Made by a program: the position numbers and the translations under genes | The notes under the pieces: generated by a model | Databases searched by the model: none | The model's input: the letters and a program-made list of their open reading frames with translations, nothing else | What the model was told of the DNA's origin: nothing | Source: Hyphomicrobiales bacterium | GTDB taxonomy: Bacteria; Pseudomonadota; Alphaproteobacteria; Rhizobiales; Rhizobiaceae | Reading direction: 5' to 3' | Length of the DNA: 64,000 nucleotides | Assembly (NCBI GenBank): GCA_900472395.1 | Contig: UCHV01000038.1 | Coordinates: forward strand, 1-64,000 | In this document: piece by piece, positions 9,211 to 17,604 of the stretch | Numbering within the stretch: position 1 is the first letter of the stretch | Layout of the letters: every line of letters starts with the position of its first letter

Positions 9211-10014
9211 TCATTCCTGCTCGCGGGCGGCAACGTGATAAACGGTCTTTCCGCCTTCCAGAATGGTCGAAAGACCCGGCGGTGGTGGCACATCCGCCAC
9301 CACGATATCCATTTCCGAAACCGAACCCAGCCTGACAAGCGCGCGGCGGTGAAACTTGCTGCTGTCGATGGCCAGAACCACGCGGCTCGCCTGCTGCATT
9401 GCTGCGCGCACGGCGCTGACTTCGGCATAATCGTCATCGCCGATATCGCCGTCGTCATCGATGCCGCTGACCGCGACGATGACATAATCGAACTTGAAGG
9501 CGCGAATGAAGTTCTGGGCATTCTCGCTGAAGACCGCAGCATCGAGATTTCGGATGAAACCGCCGGGGACGGCAATGGTGAAATCGGTGTTTTCGCTGAG
9601 CGTGGTTGCCACGCGCAAACTGTAGGTCACCACCCGCAAGTTCCGGCGTATGGAAAGCGCGCGGGCAATCGCTTCGCATGTGGTGCCGGTATCGATGAAA
9701 ACGGACGCATTATCGGGAAGAAGTTCCGCGACCTTGCGGGCAATGGCCTCCTTGCCGACCGCGTTTTCCACCCGTCGCTGGCGATAGACGCCGGGATCGA
9801 GCGGAACGGAAATGACAGCACCACCATGCAGCCGCCGCAGTTTTCCTCGCCGCTCCAGAGCCGTGATATCGCGTCGCGCCGTCTGGGTCGTCACCGAGCA
9901 TAGCGACGCGATCTCGTCGAGCGACATGTATTGGTTCTGCTCGATGTAGCGAAGAAGAAACGCCTGGCGACGCTCCTTTTTGCCGGCATCCTCATCGCTG
10001 TCTGCAAATTGCAT
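9211..10014 (-). CDS. DeoR/GlpR-family transcriptional regulator
   Basis: A 267-residue repressor-type protein. The N-terminal winged helix-turn-helix is at about 15-68 (MSLDEIASLCSVTTQTARRD, then RRGKLRRLHGGAV), followed by the DeoR C-terminal sensor domain with IDTGTTCEAIAR near 115 and VDSSKF-like AIDSSKFHR near 220. Such proteins bind phosphorylated sugars and control sugar genes. No sugar operon is adjacent: the neighbours are the sorbosone-dehydrogenase-like gene (convergent) and the autotransporter (upstream, same strand, separated by a terminator). The target is unknown. It is distinct from RhaR at 47.6 kb. Confidence 0.9.
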   Translation of the reverse strand: MQFADSDEDAGKKERRQAFLLRYIEQNQYMSLDEIASLCSVTTQTARRDITALERRGKLRRLHGGAVISVPLDPGVYRQRRVENAVGKEAIARKVAELLPDNASVFIDTGTTCEAIARALSIRRNLRVVTYSLRVATTLSENTDFTIAVPGGFIRNLDAAVFSENAQNFIRAFKFDYVIVAVSGIDDDGDIGDDDYAEVSAVRAAMQQASRVVLAIDSSKFHRRALVRLGSVSEMDIVVADVPPPPGLSTILEGGKTVYHVAAREQE

Positions 10015-10118
10015 CGTGCCGCCAATCCCCTTGAATGCCGCCGGTCCCTTTGGAAACCCTTATAAACGAAAACCCGCACAACACTATCGAGCAGCAGGCG
10101 GGTCCATGACGACCTGCG

Positions 10119-10154
10119 AAAAAAAGAACTCCGGCCCGCTTGCGAGGGCCGGAG
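10119..10154 (-). terminator. Strong terminator of the autotransporter gene
   Basis: On the minus strand CTCCGGCCC pairs with GGGCCGGAG over 9 bases with an 8-base loop, then TT C and seven T. It lies 22 bases past the autotransporter stop codon. Confidence 0.9.
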
Positions 10155-10175
10155 GGTTTATTGCGTTGCCGGCTA

Positions 10176-13100
10176 TCAGAACTTGACGTTCAGGTAGCCG
10201 TTGAAGCCGTTCTGGCTTGTGCCCGAACCGAACTTGCCGGTGTAGGAGAAGGACAAGGCCGCGTTCCTGCTGAGATCGAAATCGACGCCCGCATTGAGAA
10301 CGGCAAGATTGTCCGCAAGCGGCGTGCCCCGCACTTCGAAGGAGGTGCCGCCCGCAAGCGCCATGTTCGTCACCGGTGTGACATCGCCATTGGCATGACG
10401 CCAGCTGAGCGATCCGTGCAGCCTGCCCGGTGTTTCCTGAAGCCTGAAATCCGTCGCGGCACGCAGGCCGATTTCGGTAAAGACGGCATCCTGGGTATTG
10501 CCGCCAACAGTCAGCGCACCTGCGCCACCGCGTTCGGAGAAGCCATCGTTCTTGACGTTCACATAAGCGAGATTGGCGAAGGGCTCAAAACTCGCCCGGC
10601 CGATTTCCTGCCGGTAGCTGATCTCGCCGAAGATCTGCGAGGTGGTGGCGTCGTAGGCACCCGTCAACTGCTGGGTCATGCCGGGAATGAAGATCGACCG
10701 TTCGCTGTCGATATTGTTCCAGCTATGTGCCGCGCCGAACCGCAGCCCCACGGGACCCAGATAGGTGCCGGCATAAACGCCGAGGTCGATCTGATCGGTA
10801 TCGCTTTTCGAGGCGAGCCAATCGGTGGAAACGGAGGTTCGGCCGTAACCGCCGAACACGCCGATCCGCCAGTCGTCGCCAACCACACCGTCCAGGCCGA
10901 CGAGCATACCACCGGCGGATTGATCGATGCCATAGGCGTTGCCGTCGCCATCGTATTGCGCCCATGTTCCGTAGCTCTTGCCCCAGAAACCGGACATGCC
11001 GTTGTCAGTGGCGCCTGCCGCCGCGCCGCGATCAGCCTTGCCGACAAGTTCGGACCGCAGTCGCTCGAATGCGCCGTCACGAACGATCTGGCTGTTGTCG
11101 AGCAAGGCGCTATAGGTCGATGCGTGGATTTCGCCGCCAACCTGCGCAAAGGCCGAACGGGCCGTTTCGGCATCGAGCAGGACGATTGCATCGTAAAGCG
11201 TGTTTCCAAAGCCGAGACTATCCACCCCGGATGCCGCCGAACGCTGGTTGAACGTGTTGGCGACCCCGTTGAAGGCCGTATCGTTACGCTCCAGACGCAT
11301 GCCAAGCGAACCGCCACTGTAGGTCAGGCTCGGATCGAGGAAGGCGAAATTCGAAACGATCGCGTCGAACTGCCCTTCGATACCGCCGGCGGAACTGAGG
11401 ATGGAATAGTTCGTCAGCGGTTTGTAGTCGCTGCCGGCAGCAATGTTCATGACGGTGCCGCCGGAAATGATGGTCTTGCCGGTAACGGCCACACGGTCGG
11501 TCTTTCCAGCCTCGTCGACTTCGACCTGGTAGGTAGCCCCCTTGGCGAACTCGAGATTGCCGTTGACATTCAAGGTGCCGATGGAATTGCCGGGTGCAAG
11601 CGTGCCGCCGTTTGCGATGGCGAGATTGCCGACAGTGCCGTTACCGCCGATCACACCGCCGTCGAGAACCGTTGTCTTGCGCGAGCTGGCAATGGATCCG
11701 TTAACGGCAAGACGACCACCCTTGATGCTGGTATCGCCGGTATAGGTGTTGGTTGCAGTGAGGTTGAGCGTGCCGCTGCCGGTCTTTGTGAGGTTTCCGA
11801 CACCCGAAATCGCGCGGTCGATAATGACGGTGTTGGCCGCATCGGCGATATCGAGCGTTCCGCCGCCGGTTTCGAGCACAACCGAGCGGTCGAGTTTCTG
11901 CATTGCCGTGCCGGCAATCCGCAATGCGCCGTTATCCAGCCGCAGGGCAGCGTTGCTGCTTCCGAGCGCCGCATCCTCGTCCACGATGACCGTGCCTGCA
12001 TCGGTTACCAGTGTTTCGCCGATGAAGCTGTGATCATCAATACAGTAATCGACGATCGCCTGGGCAAAACGCGGATCCTTGCTTTTGCAATCCAGCAGCG
12101 TCTTTTTTTCGGCATCCGTCAGGCCGGCGAGGATCGCCTTTCCATTGTCGTCGGAAATCTGGCCGAGATAGACATCCTGGCGCATGTTGTTGCGCGTCAG
12201 GTAAAATTCCTTGCCTTTGGCAAAGGTCGTTGCGTCCTTGCCCCAGACAAGCCGCGTCTTGTCGACCTGCGTGCCGCCGACGTTCTGCTTGTAGGTCTGC
12301 AGGCTCGGACCTATCCATTTGAACTCGTGGGCAACCGGCTCGTGGTCGGACAGGGGCGTCTTGCTGCCGTCCGGCCGCGTGACATAGACATCCTTGATGA
12401 CGCCGAGATACGGATCGTTCGGATCATCCGCGATCGTGTACCATTTGCCGAACGGCCTCGATGCCAGAAAATGGTCGATCTTGACCCGGTGCCAGCTTCC
12501 CCAGGTATTGGTCGCGTCTTCGCCGGCGGAAGGCCATGTGGCGCTGCCGTCGTTCAGTTCATGCGGCAGAAACTGTTCTCTTGCGCGTTCGGTCTGCAGC
12601 AACATGAACTGCTTTTTCAGAACGTTCATCGTCTGCGGCTCGTTTCCGGCGACGGGATAAGTTTCGTCCGTAAACAGGTTAGAGGGAATGGCAGCCTTGT
12701 CGATATCGACGCCCGGCTTGCCCTTCCAGTCAGCGATGAACTTGTCGAGCGCGACCTGATCCTTCGCATATTGCTTGAGCAGGTCGTAATAGAAGCTGTT
12801 TGCGCTTTTGGTGTGGATGCGTAGCAGCAATTCCTGCTGGCTTCTGGAATGCAGGCCACGTTCGGAGACATCGCCGGCATTGAAATCACCGGCAATGATG
12901 ACCGGATTGGCCGCGGCCTTGGCCCAGGCATTCAGCGCCTTGGCTTCGACGACGCGCTTGCCCGCCGGGTCGCTGTAATCGAAATGGATGGTGCCGACCG
13001 TTGTCTTCGGCCGGCCGGCATCGGCATCAATATCCTGATAGGTAACAAAGCGACCCTGGGTATTCATGCCAGGCGCCTCGAAAGATCCGATGGCACCGGG

Positions 13101-13436
13101 AAGGCGCGAGATCAGACCGACATCGCCCGTCAGCTTGCCATTATACGTGCCGAGCCCGGCATTCTGAAGCATGGCGGGAATATCGCGAACGTAGGTGCTG
13201 CCATTGGCCTCCTGAAACATCAGGACATCCCAGTTGCCATTGACCATGAAATCCCGCGTGATTGCCGGGTTCTGCTTGAACTTGTTCCAGATATTCAACG
13301 ACATGAGACGCAAGGTCCCGTCATCGGCCTGGGCAGAACCGGCGATGGCGAAAGACAAGGCGGCACCGGACAGCAGGCGGATGACGAGATGACGTTTCCG
13401 CGATTTTTGAACCGTGGTTCGACCGTCGATAAACAC
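10176..13436 (-). CDS. Autotransporter with endonuclease/exonuclease/phosphatase-fold passenger
   Basis: About 1086 residues in three parts. A basic and hydrophobic signal peptide ends near AGSAQA. A passenger of the endonuclease/exonuclease/phosphatase (DNase I-like) fold follows (about 40-385), with LMSLNIWN, the metal-binding Glu in MFQEANG, GDFN and the C-terminal SDHEP, so the key residues look intact. Next comes a region with autotransporter-associated repeats (about 515-640, e.g. NTYTGDTSIKGGRLAVNGSI). A C-terminal beta-barrel (about 810-1086) ends in Phe. The product should be carried across the outer membrane and displayed or released. The substrate could be DNA, phospholipid or another phosphodiester. 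The frame opens at an ATG (13448), but GGAG sits 6 bases before a GTG at 13436, which I prefer. It is monocistronic. Confidence 0.88.
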   Translation of the reverse strand: MFIDGRTTVQKSRKRHLVIRLLSGAALSFAIAGSAQADDGTLRLMSLNIWNKFKQNPAITRDFMVNGNWDVLMFQEANGSTYVRDIPAMLQNAGLGTYNGKLTGDVGLISRLPGAIGSFEAPGMNTQGRFVTYQDIDADAGRPKTTVGTIHFDYSDPAGKRVVEAKALNAWAKAAANPVIIAGDFNAGDVSERGLHSRSQQELLLRIHTKSANSFYYDLLKQYAKDQVALDKFIADWKGKPGVDIDKAAIPSNLFTDETYPVAGNEPQTMNVLKKQFMLLQTERAREQFLPHELNDGSATWPSAGEDATNTWGSWHRVKIDHFLASRPFGKWYTIADDPNDPYLGVIKDVYVTRPDGSKTPLSDHEPVAHEFKWIGPSLQTYKQNVGGTQVDKTRLVWGKDATTFAKGKEFYLTRNNMRQDVYLGQISDDNGKAILAGLTDAEKKTLLDCKSKDPRFAQAIVDYCIDDHSFIGETLVTDAGTVIVDEDAALGSSNAALRLDNGALRIAGTAMQKLDRSVVLETGGGTLDIADAANTVIIDRAISGVGNLTKTGSGTLNLTATNTYTGDTSIKGGRLAVNGSIASSRKTTVLDGGVIGGNGTVGNLAIANGGTLAPGNSIGTLNVNGNLEFAKGATYQVEVDEAGKTDRVAVTGKTIISGGTVMNIAAGSDYKPLTNYSILSSAGGIEGQFDAIVSNFAFLDPSLTYSGGSLGMRLERNDTAFNGVANTFNQRSAASGVDSLGFGNTLYDAIVLLDAETARSAFAQVGGEIHASTYSALLDNSQIVRDGAFERLRSELVGKADRGAAAGATDNGMSGFWGKSYGTWAQYDGDGNAYGIDQSAGGMLVGLDGVVGDDWRIGVFGGYGRTSVSTDWLASKSDTDQIDLGVYAGTYLGPVGLRFGAAHSWNNIDSERSIFIPGMTQQLTGAYDATTSQIFGEISYRQEIGRASFEPFANLAYVNVKNDGFSERGGAGALTVGGNTQDAVFTEIGLRAATDFRLQETPGRLHGSLSWRHANGDVTPVTNMALAGGTSFEVRGTPLADNLAVLNAGVDFDLSRNAALSFSYTGKFGSGTSQNGFNGYLNVKF

Positions 13437-13784
13437 GTGACACTCCATAATAACGTGGTTGAAGACGGGCGCGGTGTTTCAGCAAAACCACCGTCATGCG
13501 CCAGCCTGACAGAATGTCACTTTGCATACTCAAATGTCAGTTTTTTTACATTTTGTGTAAGGCCAGCGTCATTTCGGGAAGCATCCGGCGATTTGGCAGA
13601 CCTGGACAGGTTTTTCGCACTTGCGAAGACTTCGGAAGTCGCTTCTGTCGCAACCGTTATCGATCAAGCGCCATCTGTGAACGGGCGAAGCTTGAGCTTG
13701 CCCGGCAGCGCCCTAGAAACAGTTTCAGCTGCATCCTATTTCAAGGGGAAAGCCGGACCATGCCGGCATCAAAGGGAGATTTGA
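13437..13784. other. Divergent intergenic region with TGTCA repeats
   Basis: Upstream of the autotransporter and the 97-residue gene. TGACA-GAA-TGTCA is an inverted repeat at 13507-13519, and another TGTCA follows at 13535-13539, then a T-rich stretch. This could be an operator, but the spacing does not fit the 11-base period of a Pho box. No open frame here has a ribosome-binding site. Confidence 0.4.
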
Positions 13785-14078
13785 ATGAGTGCCAAACTTG
13801 GCCCCTACGTCCAAATGGTCAAACTCGCTCGTGAGATGGCGCTGAGATATGACAAGGATAAGAACCTCGCATTGACACCGCTCCTGTCACATTATCTGGA
13901 CGAGGTGGAGATCAATATCGCTTCGGATGCCTTTGACCACCGGGGCTTCATGACCAGCATCCGCAACGATATTCATCCGGAAGCGTCTAACGCCGCCGAT
14001 GATCGCCGCAGCGAGTTTTTACGCGCTGCCGTCAAAGCGCTCGATGAGCGCGTCGAAAAGCACGAACTGGAAGGGTGA
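13785..14078 (+). CDS. Hypothetical protein (97 aa)
   Basis: A 97-residue charged, mostly helical cytoplasmic protein starting MSAKLGPYVQMVKLAREMAL. AGGGAG lies 7 bases before the ATG at 13785. It has no membrane segment, no cysteines and no motif that I recognise. Codon use matches the neighbours. It stands alone between the divergent autotransporter and the convergent YkgJ-type gene. No function can be assigned. Confidence 0.7.
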   Translation: MSAKLGPYVQMVKLAREMALRYDKDKNLALTPLLSHYLDEVEINIASDAFDHRGFMTSIRNDIHPEASNAADDRRSEFLRAAVKALDERVEKHELEG

Positions 14079-14141
14079 GGCCGGCCGGCGAGAGAATGGC
14101 CGGATCGACGCGGTAAGTGACACAGGCCAAATCAGCCGCTC

Positions 14142-14552
14142 CTACCGCCATGCAGGCTCTTGGCCACCCTGCGTTTCGTTATCCACGGGACGCCCCAGGG
14201 CGAAGGCTGCGCGGGCGGTCCGGCATTCGTCGTCGCCGGGATTGCAGGCGCGACACACATCCGGTCGCACCTCGTAGATCATGCAGGCAGCGCTGACGCC
14301 CACCCGTCCTGAAAGCGCGGAGCAACGCGAACCGTCGCAGCGCATGCCTCGCCCGTCTTCGGCGACAAACCGAGCCGGGATAAGGTCCAGGTCTTCATCG
14401 GATTCCATGGTAAAACGCGGCCATTCGGAAGAGTAGGAACAGCATGCGCCGCATGTCTGACAGTCCCAGTCAACCTCAGCCTCGGCCGAGGTTCTGAAAA
14501 CGCTGTCCTGTTCCGCTTCGGCGTGACGTTGCCCGATGTCTTCCGTTGCCAT
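14142..14552 (-). CDS. YkgJ family cysteine-cluster protein
   Basis: A 136-residue protein with the cysteine pattern of the YkgJ/Fe-S (zinc- or iron-) cluster family. CQTCGACCS lies near 35-43, and later cysteines in MRCDGSRCSAL, AACMIYEVRPDVCRAC and DDEC complete the set. The family's metal and role are not well established. The ATG at 14552 lies 9 bases after the stop codon of the upstream hypothetical gene (14562), so the two are probably co-transcribed. It converges on the 97-residue gene. Confidence 0.85.
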   Translation of the reverse strand: MATEDIGQRHAEAEQDSVFRTSAEAEVDWDCQTCGACCSYSSEWPRFTMESDEDLDLIPARFVAEDGRGMRCDGSRCSALSGRVGVSAACMIYEVRPDVCRACNPGDDECRTARAAFALGRPVDNETQGGQEPAWR

Positions 14553-14561
14553 GGCGGCGCG

Positions 14562-14876
14562 TCACTTATGTTTCAGCAACCACATCTTGCCGGCCATGGT
14601 GATGCCATGGGCAGATTCCGATGTTGCAACATCAGGCGTCAGTTCGCGCAGGAGACCGTGCTCCCGCAGGTGATTGACGGTTGCGGTCGTCAACGTCTTC
14701 ACGGCGCGGGGACGTTCCTTCAGGCGGTCGGTCGCGGCGTAGGTGACCTGGGCATCAAGATGCGTCCATTTGTTTGCCTCTTGCGGAAACAGGTCGCCTT
14801 CCTTTGCGAGCTTCAGTCCTCTGACTTGGGCCGGCGTCAACTCTACCGTAAGGGATTCCGGAGCGGTTTTGCTCAT
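14562..14876 (-). CDS. Hypothetical protein, possibly winged-helix-like
   Basis: A 104-residue protein starting MSKTAPESLTVELTPAQVRG. The frame extends to 14969, but the upstream part is unlike a protein start, and AAGGA precedes the ATG at 14876 at a long distance (about 11 bases). The C-terminal half (TLTTATVNHLREHGLL, then GITMAGKMWLLKH) has the look of a recognition helix, a wing and the final strand seen in MarR-like regulators. That is a visual impression only. It is upstream of, and probably co-transcribed with, the YkgJ-type gene. Confidence 0.62.
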   Translation of the reverse strand: MSKTAPESLTVELTPAQVRGLKLAKEGDLFPQEANKWTHLDAQVTYAATDRLKERPRAVKTLTTATVNHLREHGLLRELTPDVATSESAHGITMAGKMWLLKHK

Positions 14877-15191
14877 GATGTCTTCGATCCTTTTCCTGAA
14901 GGCATGGTGGCAACCTGCGCAGCTTTGGGAAGGAGCATGCTTCTCGTAGCCGTGAAGCTTGTGGCACACATGAATTGCGTAACTTCAAACTACGCCGAGA
15001 GCCATTGCTTTCCAACCATGCTTGGCGGGACGCACCTGCGATTTATCTGTAGCGCCTCGTTGTCGGCCTCCGCCGCGCGGAGCATGCTGTCGACAGGCAC
15101 AAAAAAGGCCAGGCTTTCACCTGACCTCATATGGTCTCAAGCTTTCAGCAGTGCCGGTACATCCGCGGTCAAAGGAAAGCTGATTCCGATC
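14877..15191. other. Intergenic region between cspA and a hypothetical gene
   Basis: Holds the cspA terminator (15101-15127) and the upstream region of the two-gene unit at 14876-14142. A long plus-strand open frame that spans it (14523-15470) also runs antisense through cspA and its neighbours and is best read as a shadow. Confidence 0.5.
15101..15127 (-). terminator. Terminator of cspA
   Basis: On the minus strand AGGTCAGG pairs with CCTGGCCT (one G-T wobble) around a 6-base loop, followed by six T. It is 65 bases past the cspA stop codon. Confidence 0.8.
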
Positions 15192-15401
15192 TTAGGCAGC
15201 CTGAAGGTTGCTTGCCGACATCTTGCCGGACCTTTTGTCCTGCTCGAGTTCGTAGGATACCTTCTGGCCTTCTACGAGTTCGCGCATGCCAGCGCGCTCA
15301 ACAGCCGAGATGTGAACAAAAGCGTCAGCGCCGCCGTTGTCAGGCTGGATGAAGCCGAAGCCCTTGGTGGAATTGAACCATTTAACTGTGCCAGTGGTCA
15401 T
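15192..15401 (-). CDS. cspA: Cold-shock protein, CspA family
   Basis: A 69-residue cold-shock-domain protein that binds single-stranded RNA/DNA and melts mRNA secondary structure. Both RNA-binding motifs are present: KGFGFI near 13-18 and DAFVHIS near 26-32. AAAGGG lies 6 bases before the ATG at 15401, which gives [12 protein letters not shown] frame open to 15875 is an upstream artefact. A promoter at 15543-15571 implies a leader of about 135 bases, in line with the long leaders of cold-shock genes. The rhizobial family has several paralogues, and which one this is cannot be told. Confidence 0.95.
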   Translation of the reverse strand: MTTGTVKWFNSTKGFGFIQPDNGGADAFVHISAVERAGMRELVEGQKVSYELEQDKRSGKMSASNLQAA

Positions 15402-15542
15402 GATGAACCCTTTCATAGCAACATAGGGAACCGCCGCGCGAACGCGTGCGAGGTGATAACGATGCTTTAGAGGGAGGGTCGTCCAACACGCGATGCCACA
15501 CGCGCAGTAAGAAAATCTCGGCAAGAAAATATCGATAAACCT

Positions 15543-15571
15543 TAGATAGAGGCCCTTCGACCAAAAGTCAA
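15543..15571 (-). promoter_or_regulatory. Candidate sigma-70 promoter of cspA
   Basis: Minus strand TTGACT (15571-15566), 17-base spacer, TATCTA (15548-15543). The -35 box is 5/6 to consensus and the -10 box is weak. It would start the transcript about 135 bases before the cspA ATG. Confidence 0.55.
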
Positions 15572-15679
15572 CTTTTCGTTTTTCGCCGGCTCGATCGGGC
15601 ATCCGGGGAGCGATGTAAGCATTCTCCAGTGCGGCGAGAACCTCGACCTCGGCAAGGACAGCCCTTGTCGTCCAACCTT

Positions 15680-16138
15680 TCAATCCACCACAAGCGAAAC
15701 GCCGGCCGCAGCGTATCGTTCTGCGAGCTTCGGGCTGGTTGATGCCCACATGAGTGGCGACCGCCCGGCATTGTTGATGTGATGCGGATCGGCACCGGCA
15801 CCCAGAAGCAGCTCCACGATTACAAATGATGGCTCGGTCGCAACAGCCAGGCTCGCCTGCCGGCTTGCGGTCCACAGCGGCCCGTTTCCGTGCCGGTCCA
15901 CCGCGTTCACGTCGGCGCGTGCGCGCACAAGCGCCCTGACGATCTGCCCGTGCCCGTTCTGCGCGGCAATGTGCAAGGCCGTAAACCCGTCCTTGTCGGC
16001 GGCAGTCGCATCGCCGCCGGTTTGGCGCAATCGGGCTTCAAGCGCTGCAACATCCCCACTGGCCGCATGGTGCCAGAGCGGGCTTCGACCATATTCGTCG
16101 ACAGCCACCCGTTTCTTCCGCCAAGGCCATTGCACCAT
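15680..16138 (-). CDS. Ankyrin-repeat protein
   Basis: A 152-residue protein with about four ankyrin repeats: [20 protein letters not shown] (about 14-33), [32 protein letters not shown] and [10 protein letters not shown]. Ankyrin repeats bind other proteins, and the partner is unknown. There is no signal peptide or membrane segment. The frame is open to 16201. I chose the ATG at 16138 because AAAGGTGG lies about 5 bases upstream, whereas the ATG at 16159 has no Shine-Dalgarno. It appears monocistronic. Confidence 0.8.
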   Translation of the reverse strand: MVQWPWRKKRVAVDEYGRSPLWHHAASGDVAALEARLRQTGGDATAADKDGFTALHIAAQNGHGQIVRALVRARADVNAVDRHGNGPLWTASRQASLAVATEPSFVIVELLLGAGADPHHINNAGRSPLMWASTSPKLAERYAAAGVSLVVD

Positions 16139-16279
16139 CGCGCCCACCTTTGAACTCATGACGAGGATCACGACGTGTTTCCCCCTTGGGCTGAGTACCA
16201 AAAATTTACAGGCAGTTGCAATGTCGGCGGAAAGCTCTGCGCCCCTGCCCTCCCCGCCACGCTGTCTATCTACAAAACA

Positions 16280-16309
16280 AAAAAGCCGCCCCGACCGGGA
16301 CGGCTTTTT
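16280..16309. terminator. Terminator downstream of the DUF4167 gene
   Basis: AAAAAGCCG-CCC pairs with GGG-CGGCTTTTT with one mismatch, around a GACC loop. A/T-runs on both sides allow termination in either direction. On the minus strand it follows the DUF4167 stop codon. Confidence 0.85.
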
Positions 16310-16331
16310 CTGATTTCAAAACCGGCAAACC

Positions 16332-17264
16332 TTATTCGCCGGCAGCTTCGGCCAATTCCGGCTTGCCTTCGCCTTCAGCGCCCTCGGCCCCTTCGGCAGC
16401 CTTGCGCGGCTGACGGCGCGGGCGGGCGGCGGCAGCGCGGCGGCGCGGAGCAGCCGTGGCTTCCGCTTCTTCCGCAGCCACTTCGGCCGGAACACCTTCG
16501 ATCACCGGCTGCGGGCCGGTGCCGTCGTTTACCTCAGCTGCGGCAGGAGCCTGCTCGCGCGGCTGACGCGGCTCGCGGCGCGGACGGCGCTCGCGGGTCT
16601 CGATACGCGGCTGATCGTCCACCTCGGCAGCGGCTTCCGGTGCAACACCCTCTGCAGCCACATCGGCCTTGGCTTCCGCCGCAACTTCGTTGTTGCGTTC
16701 CTGGCGGTTGCCGCGGTTGTCACGATCCTGGCGCTCGCCGCGGTTTTCACGGTTGCCGCGCTCATCGCGGTTACCGCGTTCCTGACGGTCACCACGGTTG
16801 TCGCGATTGCGGTCACGGTTCTGGTTCTGCTCACGATTTTCGCGCGGCTGCTGATCCATGACCGGCTGTGCGCCAGTGGTTTCGTCGTAATCGTTGCCGT
16901 CGATATCGTCGCCGTCACGATCGTCCTGACCGTTATAGTCCTGGCGATCCTGATTCTGGAAACGTTCCTGCATCTGCGCCTGTGCGGCAGCAATGATGCG
17001 GTTATAATGTTCGGCATGCTGCAGATAGTTTTCTGCAATAACCCGGTCGCCGGAGCTCATGGCGTCACGGCCGAGTGTCGAATATTTTTCGGCAATATGC
17101 TGCGCGGTACCACGGATTTTTACGTCCGGACCTGAGCTGTCATAAGTCCGTGTCAGCGGGTTCTGGCCCTTGCGGTTAAAGTTGTTACCGCCGCCGCCAC
17201 CGCCATTGTTGTTGTTATTGCCACGCCCCCGACCACGCTTGTTCTGCTGTTGTCCTGGCCTCAT
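16332..17264 (-). CDS. DUF4167 domain-containing protein
   Basis: A 310-residue protein. The conserved DUF4167 domain is at about 35-105 (NPLTRTYDSSGPDVKIRG, then HIAEKYSTLGRDAMSSGDRV and ENYLQHAEHYNRI). It is preceded by a Gln/Arg/Gly/Asn-rich head and followed by a long low-complexity tail of RDNRGDRQERG-like repeats and then Ala/Glu-rich sequence. The family is found in Alphaproteobacteria, often beside prmC-prfA as here. The RNA-binding look of the tail is an inference, and no activity is known. A terminator follows. Confidence 0.9.
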   Translation of the reverse strand: MRPGQQQNKRGRGRGNNNNNGGGGGGNNFNRKGQNPLTRTYDSSGPDVKIRGTAQHIAEKYSTLGRDAMSSGDRVIAENYLQHAEHYNRIIAAAQAQMQERFQNQDRQDYNGQDDRDGDDIDGNDYDETTGAQPVMDQQPRENREQNQNRDRNRDNRGDRQERGNRDERGNRENRGERQDRDNRGNRQERNNEVAAEAKADVAAEGVAPEAAAEVDDQPRIETRERRPRREPRQPREQAPAAAEVNDGTGPQPVIEGVPAEVAAEEAEATAAPRRRAAAARPRRQPRKAAEGAEGAEGEGKPELAEAAGE

Positions 17265-17604
17265 CGATCTTTCACCTGAATTCTCTGTTTTGCTGATAAA
17301 AGGGCCACGCGGGCCGTGCCGGCCACGCGCCGGACCAATGCTTCACTGGCGGCACGCAGGCGTCATCGCCTTGCTGCTGCATGTGAAGGTCGGTTTGTCT
17401 GATCACGCATTAGGATTAGCTCAACCCTCGAAGCTCTTCGAAAAAAGCCGAACTCCGGTTGATCTGAACCCGAACGATAACTCGTTCATCCCCAGCTGCC
17501 CAATGCGTAATTCGAACCTAGCCCGCTTCCCGCGGAATTCCAAGCCTTTTCTTTCGCTTGTGCAAAACGTGCTAAAGTCTCGCACAAGCTTTGTTATTTG
17601 GCTG
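17265..17604. other. Intergenic region between prmC and the DUF4167 gene
   Basis: About 340 bases with no coding frame that I can support. A spaced inverted repeat, GCTTGTGC (17556-17563) / GCACAAGC (17582-17589), lies just past the prmC stop codon. It lacks a T-run, so it could be a weak terminator of prmC or an operator for the DUF4167 gene. Confidence 0.4.

Noticed and set aside
10140-12824. A long (894-codon) open frame on the plus strand opposite the autotransporter
   Set aside because: It is antisense to a gene with a full domain series and a signal peptide. Its translation has no recognisable family. Long antisense frames are a by-product of G/C-rich third positions.
13507-13540. Pho box upstream of the phosphatase-fold autotransporter
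   Set aside because: TGTCA motifs are present, but they are not repeated at the 11-base period of a Pho box and the half-sites face each other.
14523-15470. A 315-codon plus-strand frame across the cspA region
   Set aside because: It runs antisense through a hypothetical gene and all of cspA and contains the cspA terminator.
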